Source: Fidelibacterota bacterium
GTDB taxonomy: Bacteria > Fidelibacterota > UBA8477 > JABMPR01
Assembly: GCA_030595455.1 (NCBI GenBank)
Contig: JAUVDF010000052.1
Location: forward strand, 1 to 6,714
DNA: 6,714 nucleotides
Direction: 5' to 3'
Shown here: in pieces, positions 1 to 6,206 of the stretch
Numbering within the stretch: position 1 is the stretch's first letter
Layout: every line of letters starts with the position of its first letter
Program-made: the position numbers and the translations under genes
Notes under the pieces: generated by a model
Seen by the model: only the letters and a program-made list of their open reading frames with translations
The model's database searches: none
What the model was told of the DNA's origin: nothing

Positions 1-1
1 A

Positions 2-214
2 GAAGTTATCGCCCTGCATATATCAGGCGAAAAACTGGATCAATATCAAGTCAACCAGGGGCTCTTCCTTATTATTGGTTCTGAAGCCCATGGAGTTGAC
101 CCGGCCTTACTAAAACTCGCCAGACCACTTGCTATCCCAAAACAGGGCGCCGGTGAGTCTCTCAATGCGGCAATGGCCACAGGAATTGCTCTATACGAGT
201 TGAATAAGGCTTAA
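2..214 (+). CDS. SpoU/TrmH-family RNA 2'-O-ribose methyltransferase, C-terminal fragment
   Basis: This is the 3' end of a gene that starts before the window; 70 codons and a TAA stop are visible. The translation contains the two C-terminal signature motifs of the SPOUT (SpoU/TrmH) superfamily. Motif 2 is LIIGSEAHGVD, at about residues 24-34 of the fragment. Motif 3 is IPKQGAGESLNAAMATGIAL, near the end. In this family these segments form the trefoil knot that binds S-adenosylmethionine, with the Glu of GSE and the Asn of SLN being typical conserved residues. Members methylate the 2'-OH of a ribose in tRNA or 23S rRNA in the cytoplasm. Because the N-terminal substrate-binding part is missing, I cannot say whether this is RlmB, TrmH, TsnR-like or another paralogue, so no symbol is given. 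The TAA stop overlaps the TAA of a doubtful opposite-strand ORF through a shared TTAA. Confidence 0.9.
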   Translation, partial: EVIALHISGEKLDQYQVNQGLFLIIGSEAHGVDPALLKLARPLAIPKQGAGESLNAAMATGIALYELNKA

Positions 215-480
215 ACCGTAGGCGCTACTAACCCCCCTTGGTTTAATAAGAACCAACTACTTCTCTTTATTTCCAGCTTGCGTAGCCCAAAATGTAATGG
301 TTTCATCTCTGGAACATCACCTTGGCAACAGACTTCAATAAACATATATTGCTCGGCCTTATCCGGATTGACTAGGTAAGGTATTGAAAACTTAAGAAAT
401 GAATTCGCGGAAATTGCAGCTAATTGACTTAGCGAAAGCTGATGCGGTTGAACTAGATTTTTATTTTGTGTGATCAGCAC
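211..480 (-). CDS. doubtful small hypothetical ORF, possibly a gene remnant
   Basis: An 89-codon open frame fills almost the whole interval between the methyltransferase fragment and the DUF2723 gene. I do not recognise the product. It has no obvious membrane segment, signal peptide or motif. Points in favour: it is the only long frame in the gap, its codons look unremarkable, and it ends exactly at the stop of the convergent gene (TTAA at 211-214 supplies both stops). Points against: the first possible start is GTG with no Shine-Dalgarno sequence before it. That start also lies only 26 bases from the divergent start of the next gene, leaving no room for two promoters. The first ATG is internal, at about residue 46, and would leave about 44 residues. 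It could be a spurious frame, a decayed gene that lost its 5' end, or a real lineage-specific small protein. Confidence 0.22.
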   Translation of the reverse strand: MLITQNKNLVQPHQLSLSQLAAISANSFLKFSIPYLVNPDKAEQYMFIEVCCQGDVPEMKPLHFGLRKLEIKRSSWFLLNQGGLVAPTV

Positions 481-495
481 ATTTAGTATTACAAA

Positions 496-500
496 AAGGA
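496..500 (+). promoter_or_regulatory. ribosome binding site of the DUF2723 gene
   Basis: AAGGA lies 6 bases before the ATG at 507 within an A-rich stretch. It supports that start. No convincing -35/-10 pair was found upstream in 215-495. Confidence 0.7.
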
Positions 501-506
501 TTTATA

Positions 507-3500
507 ATGGATTTTCTTAAACCCCGTGATATAGTGAAAACATTGATCGCTGCTTTTGTGCTGGTCTTTACATTTCTTATCTATCTGGACACAATGGCAC
601 CAACGGTTTCTTTCTGGGATTGTGGAGAGTTCATTGCTGTTTCTCACACCTTGAGTGTCCCCCATCCTCCTGGTTCACCCTTATATTTACTCCTGGGGCG
701 CGTAATCTCTATCCTGCCCTTTACCGGTGGTGCAGCTCTCGATCCAATTTTGAATGAGCCCCAGTTTCACAACATTGCCTATCGTATCAATATGTTATCA
801 CCTATCGCCACAGCTTTTGCCAATATGTTCCTATTCTTGATCATTGTCAGACTGGTTGTTGAATGGCGTGGTAAAGTAAAAGATGGTGCAGATAAGTGGA
901 TTGCTTACGGAGGTGGATTAGTTGGTTCACTGACCATCGCATTTTCAGATAGTCATTGGTTCAACGCAGTTGAGGCCGAAGTCTATTCCATGAGTATCTT
1001 TTTTACTGCCATTGTAGTTTGGCTTATTCTTAAATGGTCAGAAAAAGTTGATGAGGGCGGGGCTGGTGCACGCTACATTCTCATTATTTCATATATGATG
1101 GGCCTGGCTATCTCAGTCCATATGCTCAACCTGCTTACCATTCCATTCATCGCCCTGATCATGTACATGAAGCTCAATCCGAAGGAAGATGGCGTTGAAA
1201 TGATGGTAAACATGCTATCCGTCGTTATCGTCATGGGGCTTGGAATCATGATCGCAATCGAAATGGCCTTGCCAGCAACATCGTATGAATATTTGCGTCT
1301 CACTGAGGATGACCGTGGGTCCAAACTTACGGTACTGCTCGTTATCTTCTCACTGATCACCAGTGGTGGTCTCTTTGGAATCTCACAGATATTTAAAAGT
1401 GAACGCCGCCGCCGTTACTGGAAACAGGTACTGCTAATGGGCGCCGCTGGAGCTGCCTATTTGATTATCTATCTTGGTATTATTAAGGGCATGCCCAAAA
1501 TGGCTAATTTTATGGGCAACCTGATGAACACTGAGAGTGCCGTAACGGCCATTGGAGCCACTTTCTCAGTCAGTATTGTTCTACTGATAGCCCTGATCTA
1601 TTTTGCCCCTACAATTTACAGAGCCCGCGCCACCGAAATTCGCTTATCCGTTATGGCATTACTCATGGTCTTGGTTGGCTTCACTTCATACGAAACAATC
1701 TTTATCCGTTCTGCTCAAAATCCCAATATTGATGAAAATGATCCTGAGACCGTTGCCCGGGCCGTATCTTATCTTGAACGTGAACAATATGGAAGCTACC
1801 CCATGTTTTATCGCGACCGCTGGGGCGAAAATCCACTTAACAATAACACAGCTACTCCAGGTCGAATCGTCAAAATTAACAGCACGGGTAAAATTGGTGA
1901 GATCATGTCTGTTCAGGGGGAGCAGGTAAGATTAGAAGTCGGTGGACGTGAAGTAAATCAACGAATTTCAAACCTGAGTGCAATTGTCAATAACTACCGT
2001 TCCAGAACAGATTACTTTTGGCGCTATCAGGTTAATCATATGTATATCCGCTATTTTAAATGGCAGTTCTGGGGTCGAAATGGAACGAATAGTGATCTCT
2101 CTCAACTATGGGGACTCCCCTTCCTGCTTGGTTTATTAGGTCTCGGACATCACTTTGCAAAAGATTCCAGGCGAGCCTTCGCTGTAGCAGCACTGTTTAT
2201 GCTGACTGGTTTTGCAATTCTACTCTATTTAAATCAGGATGACCCCCAACCCAGGGAACGGGATTACTCCTACGTCGGCTCATTTTTTGCTTTTGCGATC
2301 TGGATTGGTATTGGAGCTGCGGCGGCCTTAGAGAAGCTAAAAGACTGGCGTAAAGACTCACCCATATTCTATAGCATCGCAATAGGTGTTATGATCCTGG
2401 CTTTACCGGTCAACATGATCCGAGCTAACTACCACACCCACGATCGTTCAGGTAACTACATTGCCTGGGAATATTCCTATAATTTGCTGAATACCTGTGA
2501 TCCAGATGCGATCCTTTTTACCAATGGAGATAATGATACTTTCCCATTATGGTATCTTCAGGAAGTTGAAGGTATTCGAAAAGATGTGCGCGTAGTAAAC
2601 CTCAGCCTTTTGAATACACCCTGGTATATCAAACAGCTGAAAAATATCGAGCCAAAAGTTCAGATCAACTTGACTGATGATGAGATCGATGGCTTAGGTC
2701 TCATTCGTCATGTTGAACGAGATTTCTTTATCGCGGCTCCTGCCCGCTTTTTTGATAAGCCTGAAACGGGCACCTTTGAAGAAGGTGTTTCCGGTCTTAA
2801 GTGGAACTTGAAACCGACCGTTTCCCGCCAAAAAGACCCAAATACTGGTCAACTAGTGGGAGGACTAAGAGTTCAGGATGTAATGATTTTTCAAATACTC
2901 CGAATGAATGAATGGAAAAGACCCATCTATTTTGCCGTCACTGTTTCCCCCAATAATCAGATTGGTTTAAATGAATACTTAAGGATGGATGGTCAAGCCT
3001 ACCAGCTCCTTCCCTATAAAGTCGGTTTAAGTATTGATGAGGATATCATGTATGATAAGATCATCAACACCTACCGCTATACGAACCTGGATGACCCTGA
3101 CGTTTATTATCCACCAAATATACAACGTCTACTCCAGAACTATCGTAAAGGGTTCCTGCAGTTGATCTATGAATATGGTATATCAGGTGAAGAACACCGT
3201 GAGAAGGCACTCCATGTGCTCCACAAAATGGATGAGCTGGTTCCAGATGAGACTATTCCCATTACTTATATAGATCTATATCTACAGATAGCTCAAATGT
3301 ATCAGCAACTCGGTGATGATGTTGGAGCCCGCCTCTATATGGATAATGCTTTTAAGCATGGTCGTGAGAATTTACCCATTATTGACCGGGTGAAGGTTGC
3401 CTCAATCTGGAATGACCTTTTTGATGAGACGGAAAAATCTCTGGATATTCTATTACCCTTAAGCCTGGAAGCTCCATTAAATGCCCAGATCATTTATGAA

Positions 3501-3647
3501 GTAGCTCGTGCTTATGTAAAAGACCGAAATGTTGTTGATGGTGAAGTCTGGGTAAATAGACTGGCTGAGTTAGTGCCCACCGCCAGAGAGACCCGTACCT
3601 TGCAAGGCATGATTCAAACAATGAAGGCCGACTCAAGCGGATTATAA
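507..3647 (+). CDS. DUF2723 (TMEM260-like) multispanning membrane protein, putative GT-C glycosyltransferase
   Basis: The 1046-residue product matches the DUF2723 family by its N-terminal signature. This has a first membrane helix at about 11-28, then FWDCGEF at 36-42 (Asp38 and Glu41 are the likely catalytic acids) and HPPGSPLY at 53-60. Further hydrophobic helices lie at about 100-118, 133-148, 160-176, 190-220, 235-254, 274-292, 308-327, 350-369, 380-398, 535-548, 557-574, 590-608 and 620-638. A second conserved block follows: QDDPQPRERDYSYVGSFFAF (577-596) and FTNGDNDTFPLWYLQEVEGI (671-690). Residues from about 870 look like soluble TPR-like helical pairs. The family has a GT-C-like fold. 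Its animal relative TMEM260 is a protein O-mannosyltransferase, so transfer of a sugar from a lipid-linked donor to proteins or envelope glycans is a reasonable inference, but the bacterial substrate is unknown. Residues 452-491 form an extramembrane beta-rich segment. The start is supported by AAGGA 6 bases upstream. The gene seems monocistronic and ends at a strong terminator. Confidence 0.9.
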   Translation: MDFLKPRDIVKTLIAAFVLVFTFLIYLDTMAPTVSFWDCGEFIAVSHTLSVPHPPGSPLYLLLGRVISILPFTGGAALDPILNEPQFHNIAYRINMLSPIATAFANMFLFLIIVRLVVEWRGKVKDGADKWIAYGGGLVGSLTIAFSDSHWFNAVEAEVYSMSIFFTAIVVWLILKWSEKVDEGGAGARYILIISYMMGLAISVHMLNLLTIPFIALIMYMKLNPKEDGVEMMVNMLSVVIVMGLGIMIAIEMALPATSYEYLRLTEDDRGSKLTVLLVIFSLITSGGLFGISQIFKSERRRRYWKQVLLMGAAGAAYLIIYLGIIKGMPKMANFMGNLMNTESAVTAIGATFSVSIVLLIALIYFAPTIYRARATEIRLSVMALLMVLVGFTSYETIFIRSAQNPNIDENDPETVARAVSYLEREQYGSYPMFYRDRWGENPLNNNTATPGRIVKINSTGKIGEIMSVQGEQVRLEVGGREVNQRISNLSAIVNNYRSRTDYFWRYQVNHMYIRYFKWQFWGRNGTNSDLSQLWGLPFLLGLLGLGHHFAKDSRRAFAVAALFMLTGFAILLYLNQDDPQPRERDYSYVGSFFAFAIWIGIGAAAALEKLKDWRKDSPIFYSIAIGVMILALPVNMIRANYHTHDRSGNYIAWEYSYNLLNTCDPDAILFTNGDNDTFPLWYLQEVEGIRKDVRVVNLSLLNTPWYIKQLKNIEPKVQINLTDDEIDGLGLIRHVERDFFIAAPARFFDKPETGTFEEGVSGLKWNLKPTVSRQKDPNTGQLVGGLRVQDVMIFQILRMNEWKRPIYFAVTVSPNNQIGLNEYLRMDGQAYQLLPYKVGLSIDEDIMYDKIINTYRYTNLDDPDVYYPPNIQRLLQNYRKGFLQLIYEYGISGEEHREKALHVLHKMDELVPDETIPITYIDLYLQIAQMYQQLGDDVGARLYMDNAFKHGRENLPIIDRVKVASIWNDLFDETEKSLDILLPLSLEAPLNAQIIYEVARAYVKDRNVVDGEVWVNRLAELVPTARETRTLQGMIQTMKADSSGL

Positions 3648-3667
3648 ATCATCCATTTATAGATAGT

Positions 3668-3697
3668 AAAAAGCCCTCGGATATCCGGGGGCTTTTT
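3668..3697. terminator. bidirectional intrinsic terminator between convergent genes
   Basis: A 13-pair stem has arms AAAAAGCCCTCGG and CCGGGGGCTTTTT, an ATAT loop and one G-T wobble. It starts 21 bases after the DUF2723 stop. The T5 run closes the plus-strand transcript. The A5 run on the left gives a U run on the minus strand, so the hairpin can also end the convergent amidase-Nudix-ATL transcript, whose last stop is at 3725. The interval 3648-3724 holds nothing else visible. Confidence 0.92.
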
Positions 3698-3724
3698 ATT
3701 TGCTCAATTACTGATAACTTTAGT

Positions 3725-4054
3725 CTAGCTTTCTAGCGGATCTATGGCTGGCTCCCAGCGGAATTCACGTAAAGAAATAATCCCGGCAGAACTAAAGATA
3801 ACGCCTTCACTCTCTAGCATTTTACGCTGAACTGCACCACCCATTTCCAGGTTAAGGCTGATCTTACCCTGGGCGTTTATAACCCGGTGCCAGGGAATAT
3901 CATCAGAAGGAACTGCATGGAGGGCATAACCGACTTGTCTCGCCTGGCGGTAATATCCTGCCAGGGTAGCGATCTGACCATAGGTAGCAACCTGCCCACT
4001 GGGAATCTGTTTAACTACTGAGTAAATACGTTCCCATTTACTTTGTTCTGACAT
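3725..4054 (-). CDS. alkyltransferase-like (ATL) DNA-repair protein, MGMT DNA-binding domain with Trp in place of the active-site Cys
   Basis: The 109-residue product is the DNA-binding domain of the O6-methylguanine-DNA methyltransferase family without the N-terminal domain. The usual PCHRV acceptor motif reads PWHRVI at 54-59, so the methyl-accepting cysteine is Trp55. This is the hallmark of ATL proteins (E. coli YbaZ, S. pombe Atl1). Tyr25, in TYGQIA, and Arg39, in QARQVG, sit at the spacing used by the family to rotate the damaged nucleotide out of the helix and fill its place. From family knowledge, ATLs bind O6-alkylguanine tightly, do not repair it, and mark it for nucleotide excision repair through UvrA. 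The length is typical. There is no clear Shine-Dalgarno sequence before the ATG. The gene begins 21 bases after the Nudix stop, so translation from the same transcript is likely. It is the last gene before the bidirectional terminator. Confidence 0.92.
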   Translation of the reverse strand: MSEQSKWERIYSVVKQIPSGQVATYGQIATLAGYYRQARQVGYALHAVPSDDIPWHRVINAQGKISLNLEMGGAVQRKMLESEGVIFSSAGIISLREFRWEPAIDPLES

Positions 4055-4075
4055 GATCAGTCGATTCTTAGTGTA

Positions 4076-4534
4076 TTATTTCTTTTTCTTTTTAGCGGAT
4101 TTTGACTTTTTATGCTTAATCAAATGACGATTTTCGTGAAAGAATCGAGCCATGATTTTTGAAACTGCAGCCGGGACAACTTTTTTAATCGCTTGTTTAG
4201 GAGAAACCACTTTTCGCTTCCGGAAATGATCTTCATCCCACTTATCCTTGAGCTTGCTAACTTCCATAAAATACAGGCGAACTTTATAGCGACCGCCCAT
4301 CTTTTCATAGGTATAGGTTCCAATCTCATCAGGGGCAACCTCACCTTTAATACCAGCTTCCTCCAGCGCTTCTTTGGCTGCTGAATCCTGAGCAGATAGC
4401 TCCCAGTCAACTGAGCCCTTAGGAATGATCCAACGCTTACTGCCCCTGGCGGTGATCAGGACAACCTTACCCTTATAGACCGGAATCACCCCGGACTGTT
4501 TGAAATATTTATGCTTACTGAGTTTAGATGCCAT
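4076..4534 (-). CDS. Nudix hydrolase with lysine-rich C-terminal tail
   Basis: The 152-residue product has a Nudix fold signature: beta strands SGVIPVYKGKVVLITA (14-29), RWIIPKG (34-40), and the Nudix box from Gly40 to Ile62, ending KEALEEAGI. These enzymes hydrolyse nucleoside diphosphates linked to another moiety, using Mg2+ bound by the EExG glutamates. Against the consensus G-x5-E-x7-RE-U-x-EE-x-G-U, the first Glu is Leu46 and the Arg is Lys54, while the metal-binding Glu55, Glu58 and Glu59 are kept. From memory, a bacterial subfamily resembling diphosphoinositol/diadenosine polyphosphate hydrolases, with PKG...L-SP-x-EAA-x-RE boxes, shares the missing first Glu. The substrate is therefore not safely 8-oxo-dGTP, and I do not call it MutT. 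The last 12 residues are nearly all Lys and Ser, ending in five lysines. Start: AGG lies 5 bases before the ATG. The gene follows the amidase by 29 bases and precedes the ATL gene by 21, which suggests one operon. Confidence 0.88.
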   Translation of the reverse strand: MASKLSKHKYFKQSGVIPVYKGKVVLITARGSKRWIIPKGSVDWELSAQDSAAKEALEEAGIKGEVAPDEIGTYTYEKMGGRYKVRLYFMEVSKLKDKWDEDHFRKRKVVSPKQAIKKVVPAAVSKIMARFFHENRHLIKHKKSKSAKKKKK

Positions 4535-4563
4535 ATTGACCTAATTCAATTTTTCAGAGGGGA

Positions 4564-5178
4564 TTACTGTTGTAGTTCTACAACTCTTTTTACCAGACTT
4601 CCATCCTCCAGATATTGATATAGATCTTTTCCAGGACAGAGTGTTTCGGTATAGTCTTTATGCGCTTTAATCAGTTCAGGAGCCACATTATACTTATCTG
4701 CCAAGAGAGCTATCAGGCCGGCTAATTGTTCGAATTGAGTTTCACTTAGAATCTGATTTTCATAATTACCCATGACACATATCAGAGCGTGTCCCCGAAC
4801 ATCATAGTCTGTGTTAGTATCCCCTGGATATTTGATAGGCCGGGCTTCATAGATATTTCCCTTAAGATCAATCATGTAGTGATAGGGGTTATCAATCCAG
4901 TTTTTATCCGATTGACTCCAGGACTGCAATCCTTTTAAGTATTTAATTACATCTTTATCTGCCGCAAAATCTTCTCCACCATGGTGAATGGTAATGTACT
5001 TAATTTCATGGGTGGGGATGCTATCTGTGAGTGGTACCCAGCCCCACTCTGTTCGAGTAACTATTTCCAGTGTTTGCTTCTGGATTGGCATAATCGGTTC
5101 TGGTGTACCTGGCGCCTGGGGCGTACAGGAAAACAAGACTACAATTGCTAGGATACTTAGGGAGATTTGTCGAATCAT
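4564..5178 (-). CDS. lipoprotein N-acetylmuramoyl-L-alanine amidase, amidase_2/PGRP type
   Basis: The 204-residue product begins with a short signal peptide, MIRQISLSILAIVVLFSC, whose lipobox LFSC puts the lipidated cysteine at 18. Thr at +2 rather than Asp fits outer-membrane sorting if the cell has a Lol system. A Pro-rich linker precedes the catalytic domain. That domain shows RTEWGW (42-47), TIHHGG (63-68, with zinc ligand His65 or His66), PYHYMID (98-104, with Tyr99 at the catalytic tyrosine position), a GNY segment, and AHKDYTETLCPGKDLY (172-187). The last motif supplies His173 and Cys181 as zinc ligands and Thr179 two residues before the Cys. The set of active-site residues is complete. 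The enzyme should cleave the bond between MurNAc and L-Ala in peptidoglycan in the periplasm, for remodelling or recycling. I chose the ATG at 5178 over an in-frame GTG at 5202. AAAGGA lies 7 bases before the ATG, and the shorter form starts cleanly with the signal peptide. It leads a cluster with the Nudix and ATL genes. Confidence 0.9.
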   Translation of the reverse strand: MIRQISLSILAIVVLFSCTPQAPGTPEPIMPIQKQTLEIVTRTEWGWVPLTDSIPTHEIKYITIHHGGEDFAADKDVIKYLKGLQSWSQSDKNWIDNPYHYMIDLKGNIYEARPIKYPGDTNTDYDVRGHALICVMGNYENQILSETQFEQLAGLIALLADKYNVAPELIKAHKDYTETLCPGKDLYQYLEDGSLVKRVVELQQ

Positions 5179-5185
5179 TTCATTT

Positions 5186-5191
5186 TCCTTT
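5186..5191 (-). promoter_or_regulatory. ribosome binding site deciding the amidase start
   Basis: On the minus strand AAAGGA ends 7 bases before the ATG at 5178. The alternative GTG at 5202 has no comparable site and would add eight polar residues in front of the lipoprotein signal. Confidence 0.75.
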
Positions 5192-5235
5192 GTTTTAATC
5201 ACAAACTATTTAGTTGCTCAATGGGTACAAGCTTC

Positions 5236-5264
5236 AGTATAAAAATATTGCGATACATTTGCCA
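5236..5264 (-). promoter_or_regulatory. possible promoter of the amidase-Nudix-ATL cluster
   Basis: Read on the minus strand, TGGCAA and TATACT are 17 bases apart. The -10 element is good for a sigma-70 type factor, while the -35 matches only half of TTGACA. It would give a leader of about 50 bases. If the host uses a Bacteroidota-type housekeeping sigma factor, this consensus may not apply. Confidence 0.35.
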
Positions 5265-5276
5265 GTTCGATATGTG
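5248..5276 (+). promoter_or_regulatory. possible promoter of the AP-endonuclease gene
   Basis: TTGCGA and TATGTG lie 17 bases apart on the plus strand, about 95 bases before the ATG at 5373. The -35 is fair and the -10 weak. It overlaps the candidate minus-strand promoter, so the two would compete or share control if both are real. Apart from these candidates and the two ribosome binding sites, the 194-base divergent interval 5179-5372 shows nothing I can support. Confidence 0.22.
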
Positions 5277-5360
5277 TTTATTCCAGAATAATAAGTCTGA
5301 TGACACCAAAGAATTAAAAGATTCCCGTCTTTCTCAATTCCGAGTACTTTCATAGCTGAA

Positions 5361-5366
5361 AAGGAG
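5361..5366 (+). promoter_or_regulatory. ribosome binding site of the AP-endonuclease gene
   Basis: AAGGAG, close to the full Shine-Dalgarno consensus, sits 6 bases before the ATG at 5373 and fixes the start. Confidence 0.8.
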
Positions 5367-5372
5367 CCATAC

Positions 5373-6134
5373 ATGCGAATTATTTCATGGAATGTTAACG
5401 GTATTCGTGCCGTTGTTAAAAAAGGGTACTGGGACTGGTTCAATCTGGTAACACCCGATATTATGTGTATGCAAGAAACCAAAGCTCAACCAGATCAACT
5501 GGATGAGTCTCTCATAAAACCACTCGGGTATAAAGCCTACTATCATTCAGCTGAGAAGAAAGGGTATAGTGGTGTCACGACCTGGTGCAAAACTGAACCC
5601 CTCTCCGTTGAAACAGCCATACTAGATGAAACTTTTAATCGAGAAGGTCGAATCGTATTAACTGAACATCCAAAATTCTTTCTCTATAATGTATATTTTC
5701 CCAATGGTCAAAAGGATGATGTTCGCCTTGACTACAAATTGCGTTTTTATGCCGCCTTGATTGAGCATATGCGAGAGAAGGACAAAGTAAAACCCGTGAT
5801 TGTAACCGGTGATTTCAATACTGCCCACACGGAAATCGATCTAGCTCGACCGAAACCCAATTCAAAGACTTCTGGATTTTTACCTGAAGAACGGGTCTGG
5901 GTTGACCGCTATCTGGATACGGGCTTTGTTGATACCTTTCGGATTGAGCATCCCGACGCTAAGGGCTATTATTCCTGGTGGAGCTATCGTGCGAATGCCC
6001 GGGTTAACAATGTGGGCTGGAGAATTGATTACTTCCTGGTAAGTGAAAAAATCGCTGACCAAGTAGAAGCTTCACGGATCCACCCGAATGTTATGGGATC
6101 AGATCATTGTCCTATTTCAATTGTGTTAAAGTAA
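5373..6134 (+). CDS. xthA: exodeoxyribonuclease III / AP endonuclease, ExoA-like
   Basis: The 253-residue product has the family's full length and all active-site motifs: WNVNGIR (6-12, Asn7), QETK (34-37, metal-binding Glu35), YFPNG (108-112, Tyr108), GDFNTAH (146-152, Asp147 and Asn149), WRIDYFLVS (216-224, Asp219) and GSDHCP (242-247, Asp244 and His245). The enzyme cuts DNA 5' to abasic sites and removes blocked 3' ends in base excision repair, with possible 3'-5' exonuclease activity. The segments YSWWSYRANAR (200-210) and NVGWRIDYF resemble Bacillus ExoA and eukaryotic APE1 more than E. coli ExoIII, so exoA would be an equally fair symbol. The AP-endonuclease role is secure, but the strength of the exonuclease activity is not predictable. 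Downstream, mutM begins 72 bases after the stop on the same strand, which fits functional coupling, since MutM leaves a 3'-phosphate end. Confidence 0.95.
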   Translation: MRIISWNVNGIRAVVKKGYWDWFNLVTPDIMCMQETKAQPDQLDESLIKPLGYKAYYHSAEKKGYSGVTTWCKTEPLSVETAILDETFNREGRIVLTEHPKFFLYNVYFPNGQKDDVRLDYKLRFYAALIEHMREKDKVKPVIVTGDFNTAHTEIDLARPKPNSKTSGFLPEERVWVDRYLDTGFVDTFRIEHPDAKGYYSWWSYRANARVNNVGWRIDYFLVSEKIADQVEASRIHPNVMGSDHCPISIVLK

Positions 6135-6152
6135 TCTAGTATTACAAACCAA

Positions 6153-6172
6153 GCGACGATTCGAATCGTCGC
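6153..6172. repeat. perfect 20-base palindrome between the AP-endonuclease gene and mutM
   Basis: The arms GCGACGAT and ATCGTCGC flank TCGA, itself self-complementary, so the whole 20 bases are a perfect palindrome. In RNA this gives an 8-pair GC-rich hairpin with a 4-base loop. No T run follows (next bases are CTTGACGA), so it does not look like a standard intrinsic terminator. It could be a weak or partial terminator, a transcript-stabilising hairpin that lets the two genes be expressed unequally, or a dimeric protein's operator in front of mutM. The right arm can alternatively pair with GACGA at 6176-6180. Confidence 0.6.
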
Positions 6173-6206
6173 CTTGACGAACCAATAAAAATGGAAAAAG
6201 TGATCA

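Noticed and set aside
238..256. TTGGTT/AACCAA hairpin after the methyltransferase stop
   Set aside because: The six-pair AT-rich stem with a 7-base loop and no T run directly after it is too weak to call a terminator.
1073..2382. Minus- and plus-strand frames nested in the DUF2723 gene (1073-1360, 1603-1929, 2197-2382)
   Set aside because: They lie wholly inside a well-supported gene, show no recognisable motif and have no independent start signals.
4120..4410. Overlapping minus-strand frame of 96 codons and a plus-strand frame at 4193-4384
   Set aside because: Both are shadows of the Nudix gene, whose motif-bearing frame explains the region.
5234..5482. Minus-strand 82-codon frame over the divergent region and the start of the nuclease gene
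   Set aside because: It crosses the clear ribosome binding site and start of the AP-endonuclease gene and shows no motif. Plus-strand frames at 4988-5355 are likewise shadows or promoter-region noise.
484..6148. 12-base repeat TAGTATTACAAA at 484-495 and 6137-6148
   Set aside because: One or a few 12-base matches are expected by chance in 6.7 kb of AT-leaning sequence. The contexts differ: one is just before a start codon, the other just after a stop.
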